A stretch of DNA of 64,000 nucleotides. Source: Sva-07 sp963828415. Lineage in GTDB: Bacteria; Actinomycetota; Acidimicrobiia; Acidimicrobiales; Ilumatobacteraceae. The stretch spans positions 868,001-932,000 of the forward strand of contig CAWHEI010000012.1 of assembly GCA_963828415.1 (NCBI GenBank), given 5' to 3'. The notes under the pieces are model-generated. The model was not told where the DNA came from. It ran no database searches and was given only the letters and a program-made list of their open reading frames with translations. Shown piece after piece: positions 24,880 through 33,831 of this stretch (positions are counted from its first letter, which is position 1; every line of letters begins with the position of its first letter). Position numbers and translations under genes: made by a program.

Positions 24880-25419
24880 ATGATCACGATCGACGACCAG
24901 GGGCGGCCCGAACCACCCGTCGCATCCGGCGAGGTCGAGACGCTGCTCGGCTTCCTCGACTTCCAGCGGGCGACGCTCGACTGGCGGACGAGAGGCCTCG
25001 ATGGACGCGGCCTCGCCGCCACGGTCGCGGCCTCGACGATGACGCTCGGCGGACTGCTGAAACACATGGCCTGGGTCGAGGAGTACTGGTTCGCGTGCCG
25101 CCTGCACGGCCACGATCCGAGCTCTACCTGGGCCGACGTCGACTGGGATGCCGATCCGGACTGGGAATGGAACTCGGCGGCCGACGACGAACCCGCCGCG
25201 CTTCGGGCCCTGTGGGATGACGCTGTGGCACGATCACGAGCGCTCACATCGGCGGCACTCGACGTCAGTGGCCTCGACCAGCTCGCTGCGACGCCCTGGG
25301 CGAACGGTGAGTCACCCTCGCTGCGATGGATCGTGGTGCACATGATCGAGGAGTACGCCCGCCACAACGGCCATGCCGATCTCCTGCGCGAATCAGTCGA
25401 CGGCCAGACCGGCGAGTAG
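24880..25419 (+). CDS. DinB/DUF664 family protein
   Basis: A 179-residue four-helix protein of the DinB/DUF664 superfamily. The putative metal-binding histidines lie in GGLLKHMAWVEEYWF and in IVVHMIEEYARHNGHADLLRE, the standard places for the family. In actinobacteria such proteins are often mycothiol- or bacillithiol-dependent enzymes or stress-induced proteins of unknown reaction. The start ATG at 24880 is the first in frame after the vapC gene. A second DinB-type enzyme lies on the opposite strand 55 bases downstream. Its specific function is unknown. Confidence 0.8.
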   Translation: MITIDDQGRPEPPVASGEVETLLGFLDFQRATLDWRTRGLDGRGLAATVAASTMTLGGLLKHMAWVEEYWFACRLHGHDPSSTWADVDWDADPDWEWNSAADDEPAALRALWDDAVARSRALTSAALDVSGLDQLAATPWANGESPSLRWIVVHMIEEYARHNGHADLLRESVDGQTGE

Positions 25420-25473
25420 CCGACGCGGTGGCTTCGCAACGCCACAGGATGCCGGGCCCGATGTGACGTCGGG

Positions 25474-26136
25474 TCAGTAGATGTCGGCCGCGGCGATGCC
25501 GTCGACGACCGATCGGCCGAGCAGCCAGGCGAGACGATCGGGTGGTGGCAGTGCCAGCGCCGCCTGCGGGAGCGAGGCCGTCGAGGAGTGCCGGGCGAGC
25601 CACATCGCCTCCATTCGTTGCAGTTCCTCATCGAGATACGGCTCGGGGAGGTCGGCGAAGGAGTACCCGAGTCCGAGATCGGCGTGATGGATCGCCACCT
25701 CGCGGATGCGCAGGAACGGGAGGTCGGCGATGGCGACGTCGGCCTTGGGGGTGCGGCCTTCGCCGGCCCAGGTCGGCATCGTCGCCCACCGTTGCTCCAG
25801 CGCGTCGATCGATCGTCGGAGGTCGTCGACCTGCTCGCTCGCCGGACGACTCGCGCCGGCCTCGATCTCCGAGACGCGCTGCTCCATCCCGCCCGGGTAC
25901 TGCACGCCGAACTCTCCGATCGCCGCCGCATCGAGCATGCGGATGTGGCCGTCGCCAGAGTGGGTGACGTGTGTGATCACGTGGCCGACCGTCCAGTCCG
26001 GCAGGTTCGACGGGGCTGCCACATCGAGCGCGTGATCCGCCACGAGGGCATCGAGGCGAGCGAGGAGCCGCACGTGTTCGGCGGTGGCGACCTCGACCCA
26101 TCGTTCGATCACCGAAGGTTGATCTTCGTGGGCCAT
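25474..26136 (-). CDS. maleylpyruvate isomerase-like mycothiol-dependent enzyme
   Basis: A 220-residue DinB-superfamily protein. LPDWTVGHVITHVTHSGDGHIRML matches the N-terminal motif of actinobacterial maleylpyruvate isomerases and other mycothiol S-transferases, and FLRIREVAIHHADLGLGYSFADL matches the second, His-containing motif. These use mycothiol as cofactor or substrate. The start ATG 26136 is chosen because the upstream in-frame extension lacks family residues and runs toward the divergent gnd gene. The physiological substrate is unknown. Confidence 0.85.
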   Translation of the reverse strand: MAHEDQPSVIERWVEVATAEHVRLLARLDALVADHALDVAAPSNLPDWTVGHVITHVTHSGDGHIRMLDAAAIGEFGVQYPGGMEQRVSEIEAGASRPASEQVDDLRRSIDALEQRWATMPTWAGEGRTPKADVAIADLPFLRIREVAIHHADLGLGYSFADLPEPYLDEELQRMEAMWLARHSSTASLPQAALALPPPDRLAWLLGRSVVDGIAAADIY

Positions 26137-26178
26137 CAGCGGAGAGTAGCGGGGCCGAGTTCGTGGCAGTCTGGGGCG

Positions 26179-27204
26179 ATGCAACTCGGGATGATCGGCC
26201 TCGGCCGGATGGGTGCCAACATGGTGCGCCGGCTCCACCACGACGGACACGACTGCGTCGTGCACGACGTCGACGAAGCAGCGATCGCGGGGCTCGAAGC
26301 CGAACTCGGCGTGGTCGGTGCTCGTTCACTGAGCGACCTCGTCGCAGCGATGGAACCGCCCAGGGCGATCTGGATCATGGTGCCCGCCGCGTTCGTCGGC
26401 TCCACGGTCGATTCGCTCGCACCGCTGCTCGATCCCGGTGACACGATCATCGACGGCGGCAACTCGTGGTACCGCCACGATGTCGACCGGTCCGAGGCGC
26501 TCGCACCTTCCGGGATCACGTACCTCGATGTCGGCACGAGCGGCGGCGTGTTCGGGCTCGAACGTGGCTACTGCCTGATGATCGGCGGCCAGACCGATGC
26601 CGTCGACCGGCTGACTCCGATCTTCGAAACACTCGCTCCCGGCATCGGCACCGGCGCTCGCACGCCCGGTCGGGTCGATCCCGAAGCACCGGAGGAGCAC
26701 GGCTGGCTGCACTGCGGCCCGAGCGGCGCGGGGCACTTCGTGAAGATGGTCCACAACGGCATCGAGTACGGGCTGATGGCCGCCTACGCCGAGGGGCTCA
26801 ACGTGCTGGCCAAGGCGAACATCGGCGCCGTCGATCATCCTGTCGACGCCGAAACCGCTCCGCTCGATGCGGCGCCCTACTACCGCTATGACATTGATCT
26901 CGCGAAGGTCACCGAGGTGTGGCGGCGCGGCTCGGTGATCAGTTCCTGGCTGCTCGACCTCACCGCCCAGGCACTCCACGCCGACCCCGAACTGAGCGCG
27001 TACGCCGGCGTGGTCAGCGACTCCGGGGAAGGCCGATGGACGATCAACGCAGCGATCGACGAGGGCGTGCCGGTTCCCGTGCTGTCGGCCGCTCTGTACC
27101 AACGGTTCTCGTCACGGGGTCGATCCGACGTTGCTGACCAGGTGTTGTCGGCGATGCGCGCCGGCTTCGGCGGCCACATCGAACGCACGGACACCACTCG
27201 ATGA
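26179..27204 (+). CDS. gnd: 6-phosphogluconate dehydrogenase, decarboxylating (short, GndA/YqeC-type)
   Basis: A 341-residue protein that oxidatively decarboxylates 6-phosphogluconate to ribulose 5-phosphate. MQLGMIGLGRMGANMVRRL is the nucleotide-binding start and IDGGNSWYRHD is characteristic. LDVGTSGGVFGLERGYCLMIGG lines the substrate site, and the catalytic Lys is in HFVKMVHNGIEYG. The length and the short C-terminus match the NAD-preferring type rather than the longer NADP enzyme of about 470 residues. It lies 13 bases upstream of zwf on the same strand, so both oxidative pentose-phosphate dehydrogenases are in one operon. No gene for the lactonase is visible here. Confidence 0.92.
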   Translation: MQLGMIGLGRMGANMVRRLHHDGHDCVVHDVDEAAIAGLEAELGVVGARSLSDLVAAMEPPRAIWIMVPAAFVGSTVDSLAPLLDPGDTIIDGGNSWYRHDVDRSEALAPSGITYLDVGTSGGVFGLERGYCLMIGGQTDAVDRLTPIFETLAPGIGTGARTPGRVDPEAPEEHGWLHCGPSGAGHFVKMVHNGIEYGLMAAYAEGLNVLAKANIGAVDHPVDAETAPLDAAPYYRYDIDLAKVTEVWRRGSVISSWLLDLTAQALHADPELSAYAGVVSDSGEGRWTINAAIDEGVPVPVLSAALYQRFSSRGRSDVADQVLSAMRAGFGGHIERTDTTR

Positions 27205-27217
27205 AGGGCTTCGACCG

Positions 27218-28678
27218 ATGAGCGACACCCACACCGATCCCACGATGGTCACCGGCCACGTCGACTCGAGTCGGATGCAGACCACGCAGCCCGACGCCGA
27301 TGCGCTCGTGCTGTTCGGCGCGACCGGCGATCTTGCGGTACGCAAGCTGTTCCCGGCGCTCTACCGACTGGAACGTTCCGGCGTGCTCAGCGTTCCGGTG
27401 ATCGGCGTCGCTCGCAGCGACTGGACCGACGACGATTTCCGCCGCCACGCTCGCGAATCGATCGCCGAACACATCGACAACCCTGACACTGCCGTCGTCG
27501 ACTCGCTCTGCGCGCGCCTCGACCTCGTGCAGGGCGACTACGCGGACGAGGCCACCTGGAACGAACTCCGAGCGACCCTCGACCGCCACAACTCACTGGT
27601 TGCCGTCTTCTACATGGCGATTCCGCCGAACATGTTCCCGATGGTCGCAACGAAGCTGGCGTCCGTCGATCTGCACCAGCGGGGCCGGATCGTCGTCGAG
27701 AAGCCGTTCGGCCGCGACCTCCAGTCGGCGATCGAGTTGAACAAGACCCTCCACGAGGTGTTCTCGGAGGACCACATCTTCCGCATCGACCACTACCTCG
27801 GCAAGGAGGCCGTCGAGGACCTCCTGGTGTTCCGGTTCGCCAACACACTGCTCGAGCCGGTGTGGAATCGCAACTACGTCCGCAGCGTGCAGGTCACGAT
27901 GTCGGAGACGCTCGACGTCGAGGGTCGCGGGTCGTTCTACGAGGGCGTCGGCGCGATCCGCGACGTGCTGCAGAACCACGTCTTGCAGGTGGTGTCGCTG
28001 CTTGCGATGGAGCCTCCCGCCGGGGCCGACTCCGGCTTCCTGCAGGACGAGAAGGCCAAGGTGATCGCGGCAATGCGACCGATCGCTCCCGACGCGCTGG
28101 TTCGGGGCCAGTACGTCGGCTACCGCGACGAGCCCGGCGTCGACCCGAACTCCAACGTCGAGACATTCGCGGCCGTGCGACTGGAGATCGACTCGTGGCG
28201 CTGGGCCGGCGTGCCCTGGTACATCCGCGTCGGCAAGGCCCTGCCGCAGAACGCCACCGAGGCCGTGCTCGAGTTGCGCGAGCCGCCGCGGATGCTCTTC
28301 GACGAGTCGGGTGGTCCACCACCGGGACGGAACCTGATCCGGTTGCGGCTCGGCAAGAACGACGGTGTCACGTTCGCGCTCCAAGCGAAGACGCCCGGTC
28401 CGGATCTCGACAGCCAGGAGGTCGACGTCGACGTCGACTTCGCCGCTGCACTCGGCGAACGCCAGGACGCCTACGAGCGACTGCTGGGCGATGCGTTGAT
28501 CGGCTCGCTGCGCCGATTCGCCCGCCAGGACATCGTGGAGGGGACCTGGCGCGTCGTGCAGCCGGCACTCGACGATCCCGGCGACGTCGTTCCGTACTTC
28601 CGCGGTTCGTGGGGCCCTGCCGACGCCGACGACATCCTGCTCAACGGCGACCACTGGTTCGAACCCTCACCGGCGTGA
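27218..28678 (+). CDS. zwf: glucose-6-phosphate 1-dehydrogenase
   Basis: A 486-residue enzyme that oxidises glucose 6-phosphate to 6-phosphogluconolactone. Key motifs are the nucleotide-binding VLFGATGDLAVRKLFPAL (about 31-48), VVEKPFGRDL and the substrate-site RIDHYLGKEAVEDLL (about 189-203). The ATG at 27218 is supported by the family N-terminus; the longer frame upstream overlaps gnd in another frame. Co-location with gnd is typical for the oxidative pentose-phosphate branch and NADPH supply. The stop is followed within 6 bases by a palindromic repeat pair that could end transcription. Confidence 0.95.
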   Translation: MSDTHTDPTMVTGHVDSSRMQTTQPDADALVLFGATGDLAVRKLFPALYRLERSGVLSVPVIGVARSDWTDDDFRRHARESIAEHIDNPDTAVVDSLCARLDLVQGDYADEATWNELRATLDRHNSLVAVFYMAIPPNMFPMVATKLASVDLHQRGRIVVEKPFGRDLQSAIELNKTLHEVFSEDHIFRIDHYLGKEAVEDLLVFRFANTLLEPVWNRNYVRSVQVTMSETLDVEGRGSFYEGVGAIRDVLQNHVLQVVSLLAMEPPAGADSGFLQDEKAKVIAAMRPIAPDALVRGQYVGYRDEPGVDPNSNVETFAAVRLEIDSWRWAGVPWYIRVGKALPQNATEAVLELREPPRMLFDESGGPPPGRNLIRLRLGKNDGVTFALQAKTPGPDLDSQEVDVDVDFAAALGERQDAYERLLGDALIGSLRRFARQDIVEGTWRVVQPALDDPGDVVPYFRGSWGPADADDILLNGDHWFEPSPA

Positions 28679-28683
28679 GCGAG

Positions 28684-28766
28684 GATTACATCAGGGGTCA
28701 GACCCGCGATGTAATCCAGCGTCGGCGAGACATCGATTACATCGCGGGTCTGACCCCTGATGTAAC
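28684..28766. repeat. head-to-head palindromic pair, GGGTCTGACCC family
   Basis: Two inverted units, 28684-28716 and 28735-28766, nearly identical to those at 14669-14735 (gattacatc...gatgtaatc arms around GGGTCAGACCC), separated by 18 bases. The pair begins 6 bases after the zwf stop and ends 15 bases before the next start. It may be a terminator or a mobile repeat. Confidence 0.85.
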
Positions 28767-28780
28767 ACTGCGGGCGCACC

Positions 28781-29668
28781 ATGTGGATTCCCATCACGCT
28801 TGCAGCAGCGACGTTCCAGATCCTGCGGACGTCGCGGCAACATCAGCTGCGGTCGGTGCTGTCGGTCAACGGGGCGGGATTCGTGCGGTACGCCTACGGA
28901 TTCCCGCTCGCGGTGCTCGTCGCGGTGGTCACGTTCGGCGTGTTCGGCGAACCCGTTCCGGACATCCCCTGGCGGTTCTGGCCGATCATCGCCGGAGCGG
29001 GCATCGCCCAGATCCTCGGCACGCTGGCGCTCCTTCGGGCATTCGATCTGCGCGACTTCGCGATCGGCACCGTCTACGCCAAGACCGAGGTCATCCTCGT
29101 CGCAGTCGTTGCAGCCGTTGCGCTCGGCGAACCGCTCGCCCCACTCGGCTGGGTCTCGGCGTTCGTCTGCATGGCCGGCGTGGCCTGGCTCGCGGCGCCG
29201 ACCCGACTGCTCGACATCCTCGGCGACGCGCGGGACCCGGCGGCGCTGATGGGCGTCCTGGCGGCGGCCGGATTCGCTGTTGCGGCAGTCGGCATCCGTG
29301 GCGCGTCGACCTCGCTCGACGGCCCGACCTGGAACCGGGCGCTGCTGACGCTCACCGTGATGCTCGGGATCCAAACCATCGTGAACGGCACGCAGCTCGG
29401 GCTGACCGATCGGACAGAGCTCGGGCGCGTGGCCGGGGCCTGGCGGTTCGCGCTGCCGGTCGGGATCCTGAGCCTGTGCGGATCGATCGGATGGGCGGTC
29501 GCCGTCACCTTGACGAACGCCGCCAAGGTCCGCACGCTCGGTCAGGTCGAGATCGTCATCGCGTTCATGATCTCCGCCTGGGTGCTCCACGAACGTCATC
29601 GCCGCGCCGAGTATCTCGCCAGTGGGCTCGTGCTCGTCGGCGTCGTCGGCGTGGTCGTGTTCGGCTGA
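28781..29668 (+). CDS. EamA/DMT-family transporter
   Basis: A 295-residue membrane protein with about ten hydrophobic segments arranged as two similar halves, as in EamA drug/metabolite transporters. The end of each half carries the usual pattern: AKTEVILVAVVAAVALGEPL in the first, GQVEIVIAFMISAWVLHERH in the second. The substrate cannot be predicted; family members move amino acids, nucleosides or other small molecules. The start ATG 28781 follows a palindromic repeat by 14 bases. It is transcribed in the same direction as zwf but is probably separate from it. No regulator is visible. Confidence 0.85.
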   Translation: MWIPITLAAATFQILRTSRQHQLRSVLSVNGAGFVRYAYGFPLAVLVAVVTFGVFGEPVPDIPWRFWPIIAGAGIAQILGTLALLRAFDLRDFAIGTVYAKTEVILVAVVAAVALGEPLAPLGWVSAFVCMAGVAWLAAPTRLLDILGDARDPAALMGVLAAAGFAVAAVGIRGASTSLDGPTWNRALLTLTVMLGIQTIVNGTQLGLTDRTELGRVAGAWRFALPVGILSLCGSIGWAVAVTLTNAAKVRTLGQVEIVIAFMISAWVLHERHRRAEYLASGLVLVGVVGVVVFG

Positions 29669-29699
29669 CCGACCTCGACGCGAGGGCTAGCCTCCGGCC

Positions 29700-30914
29700 A
29701 TGCGCGGACTCGAGATCCCGGAGCGAACCGCCGACTACAGCGCCGATCCGGTCGAGCTGTTCTTCGACCTCGTCTACGTCTTCGCGTTCTCACAGTTGGT
29801 GTCGCTGCTGCTCGACGATCACACATGGGGCGGGATCGGTGAAGCGACTCTGATCTTCCTGCTCATGTGGCTGCCCTGGACGCAGTTCACGTGGTCGGCG
29901 AACGCCGTCCCGGGCAACCAGCGCTCGGTCAGAGTGCTCTTTCTCGTCGCGACGGCCGCCAGCGTGCCCATGGCCGCGTCGGTGACGACGGCGCTCGAAG
30001 GCAGCGGCGCCCTCTTCGCTATCCCGTTGGCAATCATCTTCCTGACGGCGCTCGGGATGATGGTGATCGGACTCGACCGGACGAGCCCGGAGTTCGCTTC
30101 CGCGATCAAGTACGCCGGCCCGAACCTCCTCGCCATGGCGATCATCGTCGTGGGCGGTTTCGTCCACGATTCGGCCCGGATCACGCTGTGGCTGATCGGG
30201 ATCGCCGTCTTCCTCGTCGCCACCCTCCGAGCGGGCAACGGGTCGTGGATCATCCGCTCCGGTCATTTCGCCGAACGACACGGGCTGATCACGATCATTG
30301 CCCTGGGTGAGGTGATCGTGGCGCTCGGCAACTCGATCGTGAGCGAACTCGACGACGGCCCCAGCGGTTTTGCTTCCGGCGCCGTGCTGGCACTCGCCGC
30401 CGCCGGGGCGTTCGCAGGATTGTTGTTCTGGTCCTACTTCGACCGCGTCGGTCCAGCCCTCGAACATCGCTCCGAACAACTGCCCGACGCGGAACGAGGA
30501 CGGTTCGCACGAGACGTCTACACCTACCTTCACGCACCGATCGTCGCCGGGGTGCTGCTCACGGCGGTGGGGTTCGAGGAGATGGCCCTGCATCCGGACG
30601 AGCCGCCCGGCGACGCGTATCGGTTCATGGCCGCTGCCGGGCTCGCGCTGTTCCTCGGAGGCATCACGGCCGCCGTGTACCGGTCGTTCCAGCAAGTCGC
30701 GAAGGAGCGCCTCGCCGCTGCGGCGGCTGTGGCCCTGCTGATGGTGATCGGTCGAGACCTGAATGGGGTGTGGCTGATCGTCCTGATCGACGTGATCGTG
30801 TTCGTCATGCTCGCCGTCGAACACATCCGGATCGAGGGCCGACCGTCGACGAGCGAGTCAGTCCACGACGACCGGGTCCACCACACTGGGATCGTCGACG
30901 ACGCTGCGCAGTAG
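29700..30914 (+). CDS. low-temperature-requirement protein A (LtrA) family membrane protein
   Basis: A 404-residue multispanning protein (about eleven to twelve segments). The N-terminus SADPVELFFDLVYVFAFSQLVSLL is the typical LtrA signature, with WTQFTWSANAVPGN and SGHFAERHGLITIIALGEVI later. LtrA was named from a Listeria gene needed for growth in the cold; its biochemical role is unknown. The last about 19 codons (to the stop at 30914) overlap the end of the convergent aldolase-like gene by 57 bases, a real antisense overlap since both products have family-typical sequence almost to the end. Confidence 0.88.
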   Translation: MRGLEIPERTADYSADPVELFFDLVYVFAFSQLVSLLLDDHTWGGIGEATLIFLLMWLPWTQFTWSANAVPGNQRSVRVLFLVATAASVPMAASVTTALEGSGALFAIPLAIIFLTALGMMVIGLDRTSPEFASAIKYAGPNLLAMAIIVVGGFVHDSARITLWLIGIAVFLVATLRAGNGSWIIRSGHFAERHGLITIIALGEVIVALGNSIVSELDDGPSGFASGAVLALAAAGAFAGLLFWSYFDRVGPALEHRSEQLPDAERGRFARDVYTYLHAPIVAGVLLTAVGFEEMALHPDEPPGDAYRFMAAAGLALFLGGITAAVYRSFQQVAKERLAAAAAVALLMVIGRDLNGVWLIVLIDVIVFVMLAVEHIRIEGRPSTSESVHDDRVHHTGIVDDAAQ

Positions 30915-31652
30915 CCACTGGAACAGCCGCCAGCCGGTCGGCGCCGGGGCGAGCGTTGCCGCGGCGACCGAGGCGGCCTCGTCGGAGATCGCCTTGCCGG
31001 CGGGTGCCTTGACGTGCACCTCGGCGACGCGTTCAGCCATCACGAACCAGCCGACTGCCTCCTCGACCGATCCGCCGACGGTGAGCAGGCCGTGGTTGCG
31101 CAGAATGCAAAGCTTGTTGTCACCCAGCGACGTCGCAATGCGCTTGCCTCCGTCGTACGACAGCACCTCGACCTCCTCGTCGTCGAACAGCGCCTGGTCG
31201 AACACGAAGGCACATGACTCCTGGCTGAGCGCTCGGAACGGCTCGACGTTCGCAGCCCACGGCGTGCCGAACTGCGTGTGAGTGTGCGCGGCGCTCACGG
31301 CGTCTGGCCGAGCGGCGAGCACAGGAGCGTGAATGTTGTAGCCGGCGGTGTTGACGGCGCCGGTCGGGTTGCCGTCGGTGTCCGTCACCCGGCCGTCCGG
31401 ACCGACGAGCACCAGCTGGTCGACGGTTGCCTGGTGGAACGGGACGCCCCAGTCGAGCAACCAGAAGTGGTCGGTGAGAATCGGATCCCGCGCCGACACG
31501 TGCCCGTCGCCCAGCTGCCCCCACCGCATCGCTGCGAAGATCCGGTACCCGAGCGCGCACATCCGCTTGCGGTGCGCACGCTCGTTCTCCAGCGTCCGGA
31601 CTGCATCGAACGGCTCGACCCCAGGGAATGTCGGATACGGCGAGGTGCTCAT
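30858..31652 (-). CDS. class II aldolase/adducin family protein
   Basis: A 264-residue protein of the class II aldolase/adducin fold. The zinc-site histidines are in VSAAHTHTQFGTPWA and in ILRNHGLLTVGG, as in fuculose-phosphate aldolase relatives. GQLGDGHVSARD lies near the N-terminus. Members cleave sugar phosphates or act as decarboxylases or isomerases; the substrate is unknown. The protein is somewhat longer than fuculose aldolase, like other actinobacterial homologues. Its C-terminus overlaps the LtrA gene on the opposite strand. An array of palindromes separates its start from the downstream-oriented ABC operon. Confidence 0.85.
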   Translation of the reverse strand: MSTSPYPTFPGVEPFDAVRTLENERAHRKRMCALGYRIFAAMRWGQLGDGHVSARDPILTDHFWLLDWGVPFHQATVDQLVLVGPDGRVTDTDGNPTGAVNTAGYNIHAPVLAARPDAVSAAHTHTQFGTPWAANVEPFRALSQESCAFVFDQALFDDEEVEVLSYDGGKRIATSLGDNKLCILRNHGLLTVGGSVEEAVGWFVMAERVAEVHVKAPAGKAISDEAASVAAATLAPAPTGWRLFQWLLRSVVDDPSVVDPVVVD

Positions 31653-31663
31653 CCCCCAACCCT

Positions 31664-31906
31664 ACGTTTGCGCTGCATTCCGGGTGAGACGGGTCACCCG
31701 AAGTGCAACGCAAACGTGATGGGAACGGTGCGCGTCCACCGGGCTCACCCGAACCCCACGTTTGCGCTGCATTCCGGGTGAGGCGGGCCACCGGAAGTGC
31801 AACGCAAACGTGATGGGAACTGGGGCGCGTCCACCGGGCTCACCCGAACCCCACGTTTGCGCTGCATTCCGGGTGAGGCGGGCCACCGGAAGTGCAACGC
31901 AAACGT
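31664..31906. repeat. tandem array of three 54-base palindromes (GTTTGCG family)
   Basis: Copies at 31664-31717, 31758-31811 and 31853-31906 start acgtttgcgctgcattccgg and end agtgcaacgcaaacgt; the arms pair with few mismatches. The 41-base spacers are also similar (gggaac...caccgggctcacccgaacccc), giving a period of 94-95 bases. A solo relative is at 10630-10681. Confidence 0.92.
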
Positions 31907-31922
31907 GGTTGTGCGGGGCGGG

Positions 31923-32714
31923 TCAGGAGGGGGCGGGGAAGCCGCGGCGGGGGACGACGATGACGGCGCCGTCGGTGGGGTCGATGTCGACGGTCACGCA
32001 TACGTGGAACACCTCGCCGAGCCGCTCGGCGGTCAACACCTCGGCGGCCGAACCGTTCGCGACCACCACCCCATCGTCGAGCAGCACCAACCGGTCGGTG
32101 TAGGTCCCGGCGAGCGTCAGGTCGTGCATCGCCGACACGACGGTCAAACCGGAGTGCTCGCGCAGCTCGGTGATCAACTCGAGCGCTTGCTGTTGGTGGC
32201 CGATGTCGAGTGCGGAGGTGGGTTCGTCGAGCAGCAGCACCGGCGCCTCCTGCGCGAGCGCTCGCGCCAACACGGCGCGTTGGCGCTCGCCGCCACTCAT
32301 CGATCCGAGCATTCGATCCGCGAACGGTCCGAGCCGCAACCGATCGATCACGTCGACGACCACCTCGCGATCGTGGATCGACTCGGTGCCGAAGTAGCCG
32401 ACGTAGGGCGTGCGCCCGAGCAGCACGTAGTCGAAGACGCACATGTCGTCGGGGATCAACGGATCCTGTGCGACGTAGGCAACCTGCTGGGCACGGGCGG
32501 CGTCGGTGATCGGTGCCAACGAGTCGCCGCCCACCCGCACGTCGCCCTGGAAAGCAACCAGCCCGGCCGCCGCGCGCAGCAACGACGACTTGCCGGCCCC
32601 GTTCGGCCCGATGACCCCGAGCCACTCCCCCGACTCGACACGGTCGGTGAACTCGGTGACGACACGACGCTTGCCGTAACTCACGCTGACGGCGTCGAAC
32701 TCGAGCGCGCTCAC
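31923..32714 (-). CDS. btuD: cobalamin-type ABC transporter ATP-binding protein
   Basis: A 263-residue ATPase subunit of the FecE/BtuD type. It has Walker A GPNGAGKSSLLRA, Q-loop YVAQDPLIPDD, signature GSMSGGERQRAVLARALA, Walker B VLLLDEPTSALD and H-loop VVSAMHDLTLAGTY. GTG 32714 overlaps the stop of the permease gene (GTGA). It powers uptake by the BtuC-like permease encoded just upstream. The B12 riboswitch in front of the operon supports cobalamin as the substrate. Iron-siderophore uptake is the main alternative on protein sequence alone. Confidence 0.87.
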   Translation of the reverse strand: MSALEFDAVSVSYGKRRVVTEFTDRVESGEWLGVIGPNGAGKSSLLRAAAGLVAFQGDVRVGGDSLAPITDAARAQQVAYVAQDPLIPDDMCVFDYVLLGRTPYVGYFGTESIHDREVVVDVIDRLRLGPFADRMLGSMSGGERQRAVLARALAQEAPVLLLDEPTSALDIGHQQQALELITELREHSGLTVVSAMHDLTLAGTYTDRLVLLDDGVVVANGSAAEVLTAERLGEVFHVCVTVDIDPTDGAVIVVPRRGFPAPS

Positions 32715-33820
32715 GTCATCCTCCGCGTGCGCAGCAGGTAGATGAAGAACGGCGCGCCGATGAACGCCGTCACCACGCCGATCGGCGTCTCGGCCGGGCT
32801 CGACAGCATGCGACCGGGGATGTCGGCGAGGATCAGGAACGAGGCTCCCAGCAGCATCGACAGCGGAATGAGCCGTCGGTAGCCGGCACCGGCCATCAAT
32901 CGGATGGCATGCGGCACCACGAGGCCGACGAACCCGATCAGGCCACTGACCGACACCACCGCCGCCGTGCCCAACGTGGCCCCGATCACGATCACCAGTC
33001 GAGTCCGACTGACCGACACCCCGAGCGCCGCCGCCTCCTCGTCACCGACGCGGAACACGTCGAGATGGCGACGGTGCAGCATCAACACGATGCCGCTGAT
33101 CGCCACGTAGGGCAGGACCAAGCGCACGTCGGACCACGTCGCGCCCGACAGCCGACCGAGAATCCACTGGAACACTTCGCGAACCACGTCCTGGTTGCGT
33201 TGCAGGATGAACGTCTGAACGGCGGTCACGAACGACACGACGGCGACGCCGGCCAACACGAGCGTCACGCCCGAACGCGCGCTCGGCCCCGACCCATGGA
33301 ACGATGCCCCGACCAGGTACGTCACCGCCACCGTTGCGAGCGACGCCAGGAACGCGGCCCCGACGACCGGATCGACCGGCCACGACGCCGTGACACCACG
33401 ACCGGCGGTGAGCGCAATCGTCGCACCGAGTCCGGCACCCGCGGCCGCACCGAGCAGGTAGGGGTCGACGAGCGGGTTGCGGAACACGCCCTGGTAGCCG
33501 GCCCCGGCCACCGACAACATGCCACCGACGAGCGCGGCGAGGATCACCCGCGGCATGCGGATGCGCCACACGATGTTCCACTCGGCGGTCGTCACGCCGG
33601 AGTCGACGGAGATCAGCGGCAGATGATCGAGCAGCGCCACCGGCACCCGCCACCAGTCCGGGCCGGCAGGCCCGATCGACGCGCCGAGCACGATCGCCCC
33701 GAGCAGCACCGCACCCGAGCCGAGGTACCACCGAACGTCATTCCGACGCGCTGTCGCCAGTGTCGAGCGGACCGACGGGTCGACCCGAGCGCCTTCCGCA
33801 TCGAGACCGGCGACAGCCAC
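32711..33820 (-). CDS. btuC: cobalamin-type ABC transporter permease (FecCD/BtuC family)
   Basis: A 369-residue permease with about ten membrane segments. Family markers are WRIRMPRVILAALVGGMLSVAGAGYQGVFRNPL, given here as two parts (RMPRVILAALVGG and AGYQGVFRNPL), LGAAAGAGLGA, and GLIGFVGLVVPHAIRL. I start at GTG 33820, preceded by GGAG at 5-base spacing and 11 bases after the binding-protein stop; the longer frame upstream is a shadow. It forms the channel for uptake of cobalamin or a related corrinoid, together with the neighbouring binding protein and ATPase. Confidence 0.88.
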   Translation of the reverse strand: MAVAGLDAEGARVDPSVRSTLATARRNDVRWYLGSGAVLLGAIVLGASIGPAGPDWWRVPVALLDHLPLISVDSGVTTAEWNIVWRIRMPRVILAALVGGMLSVAGAGYQGVFRNPLVDPYLLGAAAGAGLGATIALTAGRGVTASWPVDPVVGAAFLASLATVAVTYLVGASFHGSGPSARSGVTLVLAGVAVVSFVTAVQTFILQRNQDVVREVFQWILGRLSGATWSDVRLVLPYVAISGIVLMLHRRHLDVFRVGDEEAAALGVSVSRTRLVIVIGATLGTAAVVSVSGLIGFVGLVVPHAIRLMAGAGYRRLIPLSMLLGASFLILADIPGRMLSSPAETPIGVVTAFIGAPFFIYLLRTRRMT

Positions 33821-33831
33821 GTCGGCTCCGA

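Noticed and set aside
31664..31906. Possible CRISPR array
   Set aside because: Only three units; the repeat itself is a 54-base palindrome and the spacers are nearly identical, unlike CRISPR spacers. No cas gene is nearby.
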